DNA of 64,000 bases from Zanthoxylum bungeanum. Taxonomy: Eukaryota > Streptophyta > Magnoliopsida > Sapindales > Rutaceae. Of the stretch, positions 47,251-60,207 are shown one piece after another. A program made the position numbers and the translations under genes. A model generated the notes under the pieces. The model saw only the letters and a program-made list of their open reading frames with translations. It had not been told where the DNA came from and ran no database searches. Within the stretch, counting starts at the first letter, position 1; every line of letters starts with the position of its first letter. The stretch covers positions 1 through 64,000 of the forward strand of contig SKCR01023429.1 of NCBI GenBank assembly GCA_019454045.1, written 5' to 3'.

Positions 47251-48877
47251 AAACAGTTTGAACGATCTAAGTGAGTGGACGATTTAAAATGAAAACTGAA
47301 ATACTATTATGAAAATGTTTGGTTATGAAACCAAAGTCCTCCATGAAATAACCTTATATGAAAACTCTTTTTTCTGTCTGAAAACTCTGAACTCTTTTCG
47401 AAAAAATCTTGTCTGAAATCTCTTTTCTAAAAATTATTTTTTCTGAAAGTCTCTTATAAAACTGTTTTTTCTGAAAACTTTTATTTCAAGAAAACTTCTC
47501 TCTGGAAACTATCTCTGTCTCTGAAAACCTGACGTATGGGGATGTTAAGTATCGTCGTCCCCTCATACGCCTAACTCGAGCCATGAGTGCAAATCCATGA
47601 CATTAGGGCATTACATATCGCCGTCCCCCAAGACATTGAACTAAAATTTGGGGTGTGGATCTATGCTACCCTCTAAGTTATGAATCTAGGATCTATGGGC
47701 ATCTGGCATCCATAGTCCTGAACTAGGATCTAGGGGCATTACGTATCACTGTCCCCCCAATCCTCTACATGTGCACATCTCCTCTCCGTCAATTCCATAT
47801 ATGTGACAAGCTACATACTGAGGTGGGTTTTTCCCTCATGCCTCGAAAATCATAAGATCATACTTTGAAAACATCTCCTTTTGTAAATCATTTCTCAATA
47901 TATGCTCAATCAAAATATTATTAAAAGTGAACTTGGCTAAAAATGAAAAGTAAGTCTGATATGAGAAGCAACTGATTTGGAGTCCCGCTAGCTTTACTTC
48001 ATTTCGCTGTAGAAATTTGTGGTTCCTGCGATGATCTATAATTGATAATCTCAATTAGAAAATGGACTAAAGAATATATATATCGGAATCAAGCTAAGTT
48101 TACTTATTCAAATAGTTGCTATCACTCCAAGGCGTATCGTACTTATATCGTGATGTAATATATACATATGAGCTTATACGAGACCCTTAAGATGGCCTCT
48201 AACATGCTAGGGTGAAACTGGAATGGTTTAAAACTGATTTGAGGAAGTTCCTGACCACGCGTCGTGATGTAAGACCGTGCGTGTCGCGATGCTCACAATT
48301 CCATAAACGATTGCCTAAAAATTCCCAGTGCGTGTTACGACGCAGGTGTCTCAGCGCATCGCGACACGGAAAAACCAGAAACAAATCTTCATAACTTAAC
48401 AAGTACGCGTCGCGATGCAGGTCTATGTGTGTTGCGACGCGAGGCTATTTTCCAGGATTATAAACTTGCTTCCTCAAGTCTATCTTATCCTATTGCATCA
48501 CCAATACTTCCATACTAGAACTATCATACAATTCATCACCTTACTTCAACTTCACACATTCTAAACCAAGTTAACATCCTCAAACAATTCTTTAATCTGA
48601 TTATTTATTATTTTTACCTAAACCCTTCAGATTTTTAAAATTTGTACATTCAACTCTCCAATCATTTTCTTTACTTACCAATTACCAAAATGTAATCCAT
48701 AACATGCTAATAGTCTTATTCTATCATCATACTTTCAAAATCTAACAATCCAAGTTTTGGGTCAAGTTTCCTTACCTTCTTCTTCTTGATTTCCTTCCCT
48801 CTATAAGCCCTCATTTTTTGCCAATCTTCTTCTTAACTCATGGGGATTTGGTATTTGCTTCTCTTCTATGCTTCTTC
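47251..48877 (-). mobile_element. Second Tekay-like LTR, left part
   Basis: Contains the GTTAAGTATCGTCGTCCCC-type modules (47537-47757), CTCTACATGTGCACAT and CCTCATGCCTCGAAAAT, shared with 12470-12800 and 16590-16980. A cluster of GCGTCGCGACGC-like palindromes lies at 48249-48450. It begins inside the LTR at the junction with copia B, and is interrupted at 48877 by copia A. It resumes at 60208, as the TSD shows. Confidence 0.7.
48249..48450. repeat. Cluster of GCGTCGCGACGC-like palindromes
   Basis: At least five degenerate copies: CGCGTCGTGATG, GTGTCGCGATGC, GTGTTACGACGC, GCATCGCGACAC, GCGTCGCGATGC and GTGTTGCGACGC. They are spaced 20-50 bp apart in otherwise AT-rich LTR DNA. The same motif occurs in the unrelated Athila/Tat-like LTR (18671, 24271, 34725). 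Confidence 0.65.
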
Positions 48878-51367
48878 TGTTGAGGTTTTAGCGCGGGCAC
48901 ATCGGAAGCTCGAGGTTCGGGCGAAATCACAACTTTAAAAACTTTTAAAATTACCAAATAAATTATTCCATATCCAATATGAATAATTCATTCATATTTC
49001 ACTTAAACATACTTATTAGATATCAAATAATGACATAAATAGGTTAGAAACATCGCGAAACGTTTACGAAAATATTTTCCATAAAATGTGTTTTTGTCCG
49101 AACCGACCAACTAACACACATGGGGGCTATCCAGGTCAGCTCCAATAGTGCTTGGGCAGTTCATGGGCTGCCCAAATAGTGACCAATTCATTATTTGGAT
49201 AGCGGACACCCGGTAAACCCGAAACTCACCCGGTAATGACGTTTTTCACCGTTTTCGCATATTTCAACTCTCAAACAATTTCCGGAAATTGTTCCAATGC
49301 CCAAAACACATCCAATACATGTATACAACATACTTTTCATCACCAAAATAACAGAAATTCTAGATCTGATTAGGTAACCAAAAATATAATTTTACATGAT
49401 TTAAATCGAATTTTCTCAATTTTAATCATATTAATAATCACACTAACCAAAGTCACCAGAAATGAAGAACTTAGGAAAAATTATAGGAGTTACAAGAGTG
49501 GTCATAACACTCTAGAATGGCAACAAGTCATCAAATGACAAAATTGAACTAATATTACACTAATATTATTCAATCAAACTTCACACATGCATCTAGCCTC
49601 CAAATCTATCCTCCAAATCAAAAAACCGCAAAATATAAGAAACAAAGAAACCCTAGAACTTGTCTAGATGCTCAAGAACAAGAAATAAACTTTATAAGTT
49701 TAAGAGTTATGAAGATTACCTCTAAATCTCCTAATTTCCTTAAACGTTTTCTTAAATTTCTTCATTTTCTTCCTTGTTTCTTCAAAAAAAAAAAATTTGG
49801 GTGCTTTCATGGAGATAGGTTTCGGCCATGGAGTCTTAGGAAAAGAGAAAACAAAATTTTCCACTTTAAATATCAAGCTAAAATCGACTTATGGGTAAAA
49901 GTGGGGTATTTGGGTCATTTGGTCAATTAATCTAATTAAATAATGAAAATAAGCTTCAAGTTAACAAATCCAATTTGTAAACTTTAAGCTTAATAGAATC
50001 GTACCACATGTAACCAATAATAATTAAACATATTGCATAACAATTATGTAATATTGATATAATTTAATTATCTAGATATTTAACATTTAAACATCTAAAT
50101 AATTAATTAATGCGATTATTATTATATATGTATTTTTATGTACATTAAATAACAAATACATATATTAATGGCATGTGTCAAAGTCTCATTTGAAAATTAA
50201 TTAATATGTATAAAATCAAATCTTATATCAAATACAAATACATATTAATTATTAATTGACCGAAATACCATAATGCATGTGTTTTTGTTTAACCGTTTAA
50301 ACGATTCGAATTAACTCATTTAATCCAGTGAAGTGTTATGAATAACCTATATTATTCATAATGTGTTGCCCAAGTGCTCAACGAGTACACTTCATTTTGT
50401 AGGACTCTCTAAGTTTAGGTTTATCCATCACGGAATCCAATTTCATGTCAATAATCCACCCACTAATTAATTATGATGACCACATATAATCTTGCTAAAC
50501 TATGCAAGTCGAGGTCATTGCATACGTATAATCCCTCTGTTACAGGCTATCAATATTATACCGGGGATTTTAATAAGAATTTCAAATCCCTAAGGTAAAA
50601 TATAGTCGACTTTTAAACTTTTGATCTCTAAATAACACTCAGAACTCGCTTCCGAAGTACACCACGGCCATGGATTTACTAGATCGAAAATACGTACCTG
50701 ATATCTATGCCCTATACACAGGACTGACAGATTCTATCTGATACTCACAGGATATCATGAGTATCATTCCACACCCAACGAACAGGCAGAGGTCTGATCT
50801 AAATAGATCGGTGATGTGACTGCCATCAAAGTGTGGAGGATATCTCATATATCCACAGTGGTATCTCAAGTCGAAGGACCACTATGTTACTCGACTCAAG
50901 AAGATTCATATTGACGTTGGTGTACCATCTATTAGGAAATCTTCGGTGAGTCATTCAGTGTTTATCAAATAAACACCTACACGTCTATACGAGTCTCCCA
51001 TGACTCAGACCAAGTCTCGATATACGACATGTACCTGTCTCAGCGGATTTTACTAACCGACCTGTGTTAGTAAATCTTGACCAGAAACTTTATTTGAGAA
51101 TATACAACTTATAGTGACGGTTCCCAATGCCAATTACAAACTACGTTGTAACTGCGTACTACGTTGTAAATCCCAGGGTCTTTGTCTAATATATACATAT
51201 CACTAAATCATATTTAGCTTCAATCTAATCGTAATTAGATCGAATACGTATATAAAAATAATAGGTGCTACCATTAAGTAAGAAATATTATGGAAAAATG
51301 AATTGTTCGTATTCATTAATGGATATAAATACAATCCAGATTGGCACTCTAAGCACCAGCCCTGACA
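48878..51367 (-). repeat. Copia A 3' LTR
   Basis: 2490 bp, pair of 57711-60207, easily aligned by eye throughout (ACACATGGGGGCTA, GACAGCGGACACCCGGTAAA-type blocks). A ~1 kb block (50280-51000) resembles part of the B LTR. Confidence 0.9.
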
Positions 51368-53663
51368 ATTTCTCCCACTTGATCTAGTGCCAATCCACGG
51401 TATCATATACACATCTCAATATGTATCACATACTCATGGCCCTCAAGAGCTCACCTAGCACTCAAGAGGTAGGCAACAAGAAGTTGGTCCGCTATAACAA
51501 ATTCAGTTTGTCCTACACACCAAATTATTTCCCTTAGCCAACATCATTCATATATTGTATAACCTAAGTTATACATCAATATGACTCAGATGCGACATCA
51601 ATATTATGCTAAAACTACTAAGTTATCTATGTATTTAGAAATCAAATCCAAATATTATGAGACAACTGCAATTACAGCTTTAATATCAAAAATTCTAATC
51701 TATAAGGTCACTATGTAACTTCATAAGTCAATACTTCATAAGTTACAACTAATTCCACTAATTTAGTGGAATCAACCGGGACACTCCCATTGCATCTTTT
51801 CTAACTCTATATGACATAGACCATCTAATGTCATAATTAGACTCAAAACTAATTTGACCCTAATGGTTGCGGATTATGATCTCCATGAATAAGAAACTAG
51901 CTCTTAATATCTCAAAGATAATAAAAAACTTGTTTCAAGACACATCCTATGGTCTATAACATATCAAAATAGTTCATAACAATTACGACTAAATTGATAT
52001 TTTTAATCGCACATAATATAGTATTCATTATGCCAGCATTCTATAATGCATAAGATTGACTAGACATTCTAATCAATTTCTCTTTCGACAAAGGAATCAT
52101 CCATTACGAAAGATAAATACTATATACAAGAGATACACTAACTGTCAAACAGTTATACTAAGTGTCACACAGATAGTCTTGTTGTGTCCTTTATTAGATC
52201 ATATCTAATGCACGACTAATGGGAGTATCTCACAAGTCTCTTGTTTTATATCGTATATGAAACTTTATATCAAATATAACAAAGACTACTCCCACTACTT
52301 TCATGGAGAAAATAAGACTTAGGTAGATCTTTTACCTCGAAAACATCTCATTATTATAATAATAATGATAATGTCGTTAGGATATATAATACTAGAAAGA
52401 AATTCGTACGCTCCCACTAACCCTACTATTATATGTGTATTCTCTATGCTTTGATAAAATCAGATACAGTTATCAAAATTAGAAAACACGGATTTCTAGA
52501 AAGCTTATCTGAATCTAAATAGGCTCTATAAGCTATTATATCAAACTGTGATCTTAGCAGAATACAAACTCCAGAGCCATTCTAGAATGAACTCTTCAAA
52601 CCAAGAAACCACAATGGATCTCTTATTCGAAGAAACCATTCAGAAACACCACTTTGCATTCTTTAGCCAAAATACATAGTTTAATATCAACATTAACCAA
52701 CAGATTTTAATTGTTCAATTGGTGTGACTAGAGACAAGTTTCCTCAAAATCTACAATAGATTGTTGAGTATAACATTTCTCACTGTCATTCTATAAAGGT
52801 CAAACCTTTAATAAGTTCACTTTGCTTTTGCTACGCAAATAATTTGCACATTTTATGAACGATTCATAACGACAGCTTAATCAAGTTCAAAAAATTGATC
52901 GTAGTAAGCTATTAACAATCTTAGATCTATGGTTTAAATCTAACTTCCGAAATCGATATCAAATATCGCTCCTACTATAAGTTATAGGATAATTTTCATC
53001 GATAAGAAAACAGCAGAACCATTGAGTATCAAATACTTCGCAAATGATTCTAACATCCTATTGGACTTATATGTAAACTGTATAAAGGGTCTTTTCATCT
53101 TATTAATTATGTAGTTCCATTTATAGTTTATCACTCTTTCTTTAACTTCAATAAGTCAACTATTTTCTACAATGGTCAACATATGATTTTACACACCAAG
53201 TAATGAAACAATTTTATTACTCGGGATCGTAGAAAAGATATTCTATCAAATAGAATAAAATATTCTATTAAATAGAATAAATGATAAACTTTTACTTGTA
53301 CCTCTGAGATGCAAGTACTTTTCAATTAAGAAAGATTCAAATCTCAAACTTTTCAAGATTCGAATTTTCTACCTATACATATCATATATGTAACTATAGA
53401 AACTAATGGAACCTTAATTAAAATGATGAATCAGTGTTACTGGAGCATATCCCCAAGAGTATTGAAACTAATTCAGTAACACTCAATATCAAATGAACCA
53501 AATCATATAAGATTCGATTTCTCCCACTAACCAATTCCATCACGATGGAATCGTAGAAGAATAATATTGAGTAAGAATCATATTGATTGAATAATATTAG
53601 AACTAATTTCCATAAACTCATATGTTTGATCGTATCAAAGATCTTCGAACATTTCAAAGACAC
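51368..53663 (-). pseudogene. Copia A pol remnant
   Basis: Polypurine tract TCAAGTGGGAGAAAT (minus) at 51368-51382, with a RNase H tail reading ...DTVDWH-stop just before it. RT fragments at ~52430-52030 include S-G-S followed by a VLYI-like stretch and LSKEKLIRMSSQSYAL, the equivalent of the P-K-T-x-D-E-R-x-x-M-S-Q segment of F2. An integrase fragment at 53663-53418 contains LILSVTELVSILLGI, the equivalent of the M-M-S-R-T-E-L-P-x-S-F-W-G segment. All frames are crowded with stops, so this is an old copy. Confidence 0.6.
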
Positions 53664-54966
53664 ATGATGAATTTTAAAGATACAGTTTTCAAAACTTTAA
53701 ATTGAATATCTTTGAACCAGTCAAAATATTCTATTCTTGTTTCATCAGAAGCATATTGAAAGTTCTCGAACCATTCAAGATGTTCAATATGTATTCTTTT
53801 AGAAACACGTAACTAAGTCATGACAACTCATTAACTAAGTTACGAAGTAAAGAAAACTATCCAAGGCAATTTATAATTCATTAAACTACATACATCCAAT
53901 GTATTAGTTTAATAAATCTGTGGTCTGATGACAATTATTGGTTAAATAAGATTTAATCACTTCCTTAATACAATATTCATTAAATGGATAAGGATATATG
54001 GTGTGATGTCGTATCAGACCATCCATTACCATACAGAATAAGCATCTAATGCTTAAATGATAAAATCTCATAAAGTAATGTTCTAAGTTATTTAGTTAAC
54101 CAAAAAATTTTCTTAATGGTTATCTCTATATCAATGACACTACTAATCGTATTAAAATATATAACAATTATTTATAAATAACAAGTAACTATCAAATAGT
54201 CACAAGTTCTGATATCAAATATCAAAACAATCATTAAACAATATTTTATATAACTAGAAGGGAGATCTGATATCCAATACCTATAGTTGTCGTATTGGGA
54301 GAATCGATATTCTCTACACACAACTATACACATCTCATTTCTTCAGCTTTATAATTTGCCTTCAACTATTCACAATAATTGTAGATAATTGATTAGCAAA
54401 CTGTGTCTGACACACTACCTCTAAAGGTCAGTAAAGCCAAGAAACGCCATTATCAGATAAACAAATACCTAATGGGGTTTTCTTAATACCAGTCAAGAAT
54501 CTCGAGACATGAACTCATTCACGTCAATTATTACTGCACAAGAAACTATTCTCTCTAGACTATTATATCCTCAAACGGATATCTATTTAGATTACCTAAT
54601 GTGACTTAATAACTAAGTCACTAACCATCTTGATTTTCCATGAAAATTTTAACAACAGTTCCCGATGGTTTTGACTAATCTAACAATATCCAAGCCTACT
54701 CTAAATCTATAACCTATTCTAGAAATCTGCAACCATAAGGAAAGTCAGAAAATATATACAAATAATATGCATGTAGTGGATTAGAAGTTCAATTATATCA
54801 ACAATATATAATAAGGAAAACTTATGCGGCAATTTTCATAATATTACACATTACTTTAGTTATGGATTCTTAACCCAACAGTGCCTCCCACTACTTTACA
54901 TAATACAATAATCCCCAACGGAAAATGGGAAACCAATAATTAAATTGAATTCCATAATGGGAAGTG
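53664..54966 (-). other. Copia A gag/protease region, not recognisable
   Basis: By position this should hold integrase N-terminus, protease and gag. I could not recognise a motif; the sequence is AT-rich with many stops. It ends at solo LTR D. Confidence 0.4.
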
Positions 54967-57021
54967 TGTTGGACAATTATGACCCATAGCTTCACTATTT
55001 GTACAGATCATGGTGTTGTTGTACAAATTAACTATGTGAAAAAGGAGATTGCTCTCCTATCATTTATGATTAGATCACCAAGATGTATAAATGATAGGAG
55101 GTCCCTATGATTTGTTCCTGTATTGAGATGATATGAGACAGTATCAATCCACGAAGGATAAATCATTAAATATCCCTAGTGAGAGTATTATCGAGAATGG
55201 ACAACGATAATGCGTAAAAGACTAGTATTACACTTGTGCGCGTTGTGAGGGCACATCGTCATAGTTCTCATATATTTGGGTATAGGATACTCATGCAAGT
55301 GTAATATGAGGTTGTGTTTTACCGATGGTACGGGAAACAGCTTCGCTTTGGATAGACCCCTCAGAATTCCATTGGTAGTATGACTATGTGTCTATGGAAG
55401 TCCGAAATCAGGGTAGGTGTATTTGGTCTTAACCTGAGACTTGCACCGCTAATACTTGCGACAATCAATATACTTTGGTTTTGGTCGTCCAAGGCTTTAA
55501 CAGATTCTGTGTACGCCTCTGCTGGGTATATTGAGAATCGTAGTGTGTTGGGTGTGATGTCAAGACGGAAGTATCACTCCAGTCATAGTGGAGATGGTCA
55601 CGTAGGATACGAGACTGGTTCTCTTATATGTTGCAGATATCGGGATATTATGACTAGGTCATGTATATCCGATTATAGAGACTAGTTACCAGAGATCCAA
55701 TATGTGCTTCGTACGGGGCAGACACAATTCCAGCCCCAAGCCTAGCACATGACATCTGATACTGTATCGAAATACGCAATACTACGTTTACTACGCCTGA
55801 TATAGATCGCTATATTCCTGTAAGGATATTTCTGGAGAATTGGGTAGGCATGGCGCTTTGCTAGAAGCCAACCTTGTCTTGTAAATCGGTACAAACGTAG
55901 TACTAGGTACTTACGTGTTCGGATAGTCCGACGACCCGATTTACTGCCAACATATCTTGGGATCTCATGGGTCGCTTCCCAAAGATTCACCGATGACGTA
56001 TGACTCGCACTTTATTAATCTGGGATTAATTAGTAGAGAGAGAAAATTAATATGGGATTAATTACGGAGATATTTTATCTGGGATAAAATATTATTAAAG
56101 AGAGAAAAACGATTAATTTGGAATTAATCGATAATATAATATATTCGATATATTATACGAAATTGGATTTCGACCCAGAATTAAAATTAGATTTTAATTC
56201 AGGCGAACAAGTTAATTTAGAATTAATTCGTTAGCGATGTGAATAGTGATTTCGCTAGGCGTAATCATTTAATTACGTCGCAACGGAAAATTCGTTAATT
56301 TGGAATTAGTGAACCCGAGACCGGAAGTTTCTGCGAGCGCATTCGCATTTCGAATTCGAGTGCGACATGCAAGTCATATCAAGCGTCAAATCGCTAGTCG
56401 CATCTAGTGTCACATCATTCAACAATCAAGTGCTGTATGTCTTTCACTTTGAGTGATTGACACCAGTCACTATTCATTGATTGATGGGAGTTGATGTTGG
56501 TAGTTAGCAAGCCTTTATTGTTTGACTTTTTGAAAACAAATAAATTGGCAAATTAATTTATTAATTGAAAGTAGTGTATTAGATACACAATTACTTTCAC
56601 CAACCAATCGATCTCTCTCATTTTTTTTTTGGAGCCAAAACTCCTTCTTCTCTCACATGGTCTATGACCAAATTCTGCTTTCTGTTTTCTGGTTTACCGA
56701 GAACTAAAGGAGAAGCTAGGGAAATTTGTGGCAAATTTCTTGAGTTCCAGCACACATAGGAGCCATACAAAGGTGATAGGGAACTCACTTCATGAGCTTG
56801 GAATCACCATCAACCAAAGCTTGGAGCTTGGAGGAAGATTGAAGCCAAAAATGGAAGACCAAAAATCAGCCCACTGCCGAGCCTTGGAGGAGCAGAAAAT
56901 GGATTTTTTTCATCACCTCATCGCTCAACCGCTCGATGTAAGTATTCCGCAACTTCCTCGATTGTATTCATACATGTTTTTATGCTTGTTATTCGATCCT
57001 TAGGACCGTAGAACTCCAACA
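54967..57021 (+). mobile_element. Solo LTR D of the F1 family, perfect TSD
   Basis: 2055 bp, TGTTGGACAATTATGACCC to ...CTCCAACA, flanked by AAGTG on both sides (54962-54966 and 57022-57026). No primer site or polypurine tract adjoins it, so it is a solo LTR. Element B shows the uninterrupted version of the target (GAAATGTGGACC near 44514). It has the TGG-loop hairpin at 56721-56739. It inserted in copia A and is thus younger than A. Confidence 0.92.
56721..56739 (+). other. Conserved LTR hairpin with TGG loop (solo LTR D)
   Basis: GAAATTTG, loop TGG, CAAATTTC: a perfect 8-bp stem. The arms differ from those of F1 and F2 at the same site, yet complementarity is kept. Confidence 0.5.
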
Positions 57022-57710
57022 AAGTGGACCCCGTGAATATGTTTTGACTCACAGCTTTGACACGTTCTCGCCTAATTAAATTCACAGGTAGACAACTCAT
57101 TGTTAATCACACTCACTATAACTCCTGATTTCGATCCTGACTGTTTCTCGTTATGACAGATTTGGCACGTTCACAAGGAGGCGTATCAAGGCTTCACTTG
57201 TCAGTGACAAACTCAAGCTACCGATGTAGTCCTGACAGCTTTGGTACGTTCAGGATTTCCACTTTCACTTGAATTTTTCTCTTATCATATAAGTTCTACC
57301 AGTGCAAAAGAACTACCATTAGCCATAAATGCACAACTTTGACATGATACAACTATAGCATCAGGAAACCATTTCCATCTGTACTGACAAGGGGGACCAA
57401 GAAATAAGTATTCCTAATACTAGTTACTTTAATGCCTTATTTAAGCGGGGATATTCCTAAAGATGATTTATACTCTACATCAAATGCAGATTTTAATTTA
57501 GATCAATTTCTCAACAGTTCAATTCTACCTAGGAAAACATAACTTAACATAACCATTACATATGCGTTATGTTTTCCATTAGCATAAAACCGAAAAATTA
57601 AGAAACATCTAAATTGCATGCATGTAAAAATACCAAAATTGGATTATACATCATATATCAAGCATGATAATGTAATGGATGAAGGATCAGACCCGCTCGG
57701 ATACCATTTT
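57022..57710 (-). other. Copia A leader and primer site
   Basis: Shares CACAGCTTTGACACGTTCTC, GGTAGACAACTCATTG and related blocks with the B leader. The primer site reads TGGTATCCGAGC on the minus strand (57695-57706), one mismatch from the tRNA-Met type. No ORF. Confidence 0.75.
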
Positions 57711-60207
57711 TGTTAGGGTTTAAGTGCGGGCGCAGCGGAAGCTCGCAGTTCGGGCGAAATCACAACTTTAAAAAATTTTAAATTTACCAAATAAATTATT
57801 CAATATCCAATATGAATAATTCATTCATATTTCACCTAAACATACTTATTCGATATCAAACAATGACATAAATAGGTTAGAAATATCGTGAAACTTTTCG
57901 AAAACATTTTTCCGCAAAATGGAATAAAATGTGTTTTTGTCCGAACCGACCAACCAACACACATGGGGGCTACCAAGGTCAGCTCCAATAGTGCTTGGGA
58001 AGTTCAAGGGCTGCCCAAACAGTGACCAATTCACTGTTTGGACAGCGGACACCCGGTAAACTCGAAACTCACCCGGTAATGATGTTTTTCACCATTTTCG
58101 CATATTTCAACTCCAAAATATTTTCCGGAAATTGTTCCAATGCCCAAAACAAATCCAATACATTTATACAACATACTTTTCATCACCAAAATAACAGAAA
58201 TTCTAGATCTGATTAGGTAACCAAAAATATAATTTTCCATGCTTTAAATCTAATTTTCTCAATATTAATCATATTAATAATTACACTAACCAAAGTCACC
58301 AGAAATGAAGAACTTAGGAAAAATTCTAGGAGTTACAAGAGTGGTCATAACACTCTAGAATGGCAAGAAGTCATCAAATGATAAAATTGAACTAATATTA
58401 CACTAATATTATTCAATCAAACTTCACACATGCATCTAGCCTCCAAATCTATCCTCCAAATAAAAAAAAACACCAAAATATAAGAAAGGAATACACCCTA
58501 GAACTTGTCTACATGCTCAAGAACAAGAAATAAACTTTCTATGTTTAAGAGTTATGAAGATTACCTCCAAATCTTCAAATCTCCGTAATTTTTCTTGAAT
58601 TTCTTCATTTTCTTCCTTATTTCTTCAAACAAATTTTTGGGTACTTTCATGGAGATAGGTTTCGGCCATGGAGTCTTAGGAAAAGAGGAAACAAAATTTT
58701 CCACTTTAAATATCAAGCCAAAACCGACTTAGGGGTAAAAGAGGGGTATTTTGGTCATTTGGTCAATAAATCTAATTAAATAATGAAAATAAGCTTTAAG
58801 TTAACAAATCCAATTTGTAAACTTTAAGCTTAATAGAATCATGCCACATGTATCCAGTAATAATCAAACATATTCCATAACAATTATGTAATATTGATAT
58901 AATTTAATTATCTAGATATTTAACATTTAAACATCTAAATAATTAAGTAATGCGATTATTATTATATATGTATTTTTATTTACATTAAATAACAAAAAAA
59001 TATATTAATGGCACGTGTCAAAGTCTCATTTGACAATTAATTAATATATATCAAATCAAATCTTGTATCAAATACAAATACACATTAAATATTAATTGAC
59101 CGAAATGCCCCTAATGCATGTATTTTCGTTTAACGATTTAAACGATTCAAATTAACTCGTTTAATCCTGTGAAGTATTATAAATAATCTATATTATTGAT
59201 AATGCGTTACCCAAGTGCTCAACGAGTACACTTCATATTGTGAGACTCTCTAAGTTTATGTTTATCCATCACGGAGTCCAATTTGGTGTCAATAATCCAC
59301 CAACTCAAGAATTATGACAACCACAAACAATCTTGCTAAACTATGCAAGTCGAAGTCATTGCATACGTATAATCCCTCCGTCACAGGCTATCAATATTAT
59401 ATCGGGATATAGATAAGAACGTCAAATCCCTAAGGTATAATATAGTCAACTTTTAAATTTATGATCTCTAAATAACACTCGGAACTCACTTCCAAAGTAC
59501 ACCACGACCATGGATTTATGATATCGAAATTATGTACCTGATACATATGCCTTGTACATAAGACTGATGGATTCTATCTGATACTCACAAGATATCATGA
59601 GCATCAATCCACACCCAATGAACAGGCGGAGGTCTGATCTAAATAGATCGGTGACGTGACTGCCATCAAAGTGTGGAGGATATCTCATATATCCATAGTG
59701 GTATCTCAAGTCCAAGGACCACTATGCTACTCAACTTGAGAATATTCCTATTGACATTGGTGTACCATCTATTAGGAAATCTTCAGTGAGTCATTCAGTT
59801 TTTATCAAATAAACACTTATACGTCTATACGAGTCTCCCAAGACTCATACCAAGTCTTGATATATGACATGTACTGGTCTCAGCGGATTTTACTAACCAA
59901 GTTGTGTTAGTAAATCTTGACCAGGAACTTTATTTGAGAATATAACTTATAGTGACGCTTCCCAATGTAAATTACAAACTACGTTGTAACTGCGCACTAC
60001 GTTGTAAATCATAGGGTCTTTGTCTAATATATACTTATCACTAAATCATATTTAGTTTCAATCAAATCGTAATTAGATCGAATACGTATGTAAAAACAAG
60101 AGTTGCTACCATTAAGTAAGAAATATTATGGAAAAAAGGAATTATTCGTATTCATAAATCGGACATAAATACGTTCCGGATTAGAACTTCGAGCGCCAAC
60201 CCTAACA
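57711..60207 (-). repeat. Copia A 5' LTR
   Basis: 2497 bp, pair of 48878-51367. Right end GCCAACCCTAACA (TGTTAGGGTTGGC on the minus strand). No gene. Confidence 0.9.

Larger units (their letters stand above)
48878..60207 (-). mobile_element. Ty1/copia element A, full length, heavily decayed
   Basis: Minus-strand element: 5' LTR 57711-60207, primer site 57695-57706, internal region, polypurine tract 51368-51382, 3' LTR 48878-51367. Perfect 5-bp target duplication TCTTC at 48873-48877 and 60208-60212. LTR length ~2.49 kb; ends TGTTAGGG (TGTCAGGG in the 3' LTR) and ...CCTAACA/CCTCAACA. It inserted in a Tekay-like LTR and was later invaded by solo LTR D. No frame longer than ~80 codons survives, but integrase, RT and RNase H can still be picked out. 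Confidence 0.9.

Noticed and set aside
48199..48402. Opposed ORFs at 48199-48402 and 48212-48394
   Set aside because: Produced by the CG-rich palindrome cluster, which lacks stop codons; no domain and overlapping on both strands.
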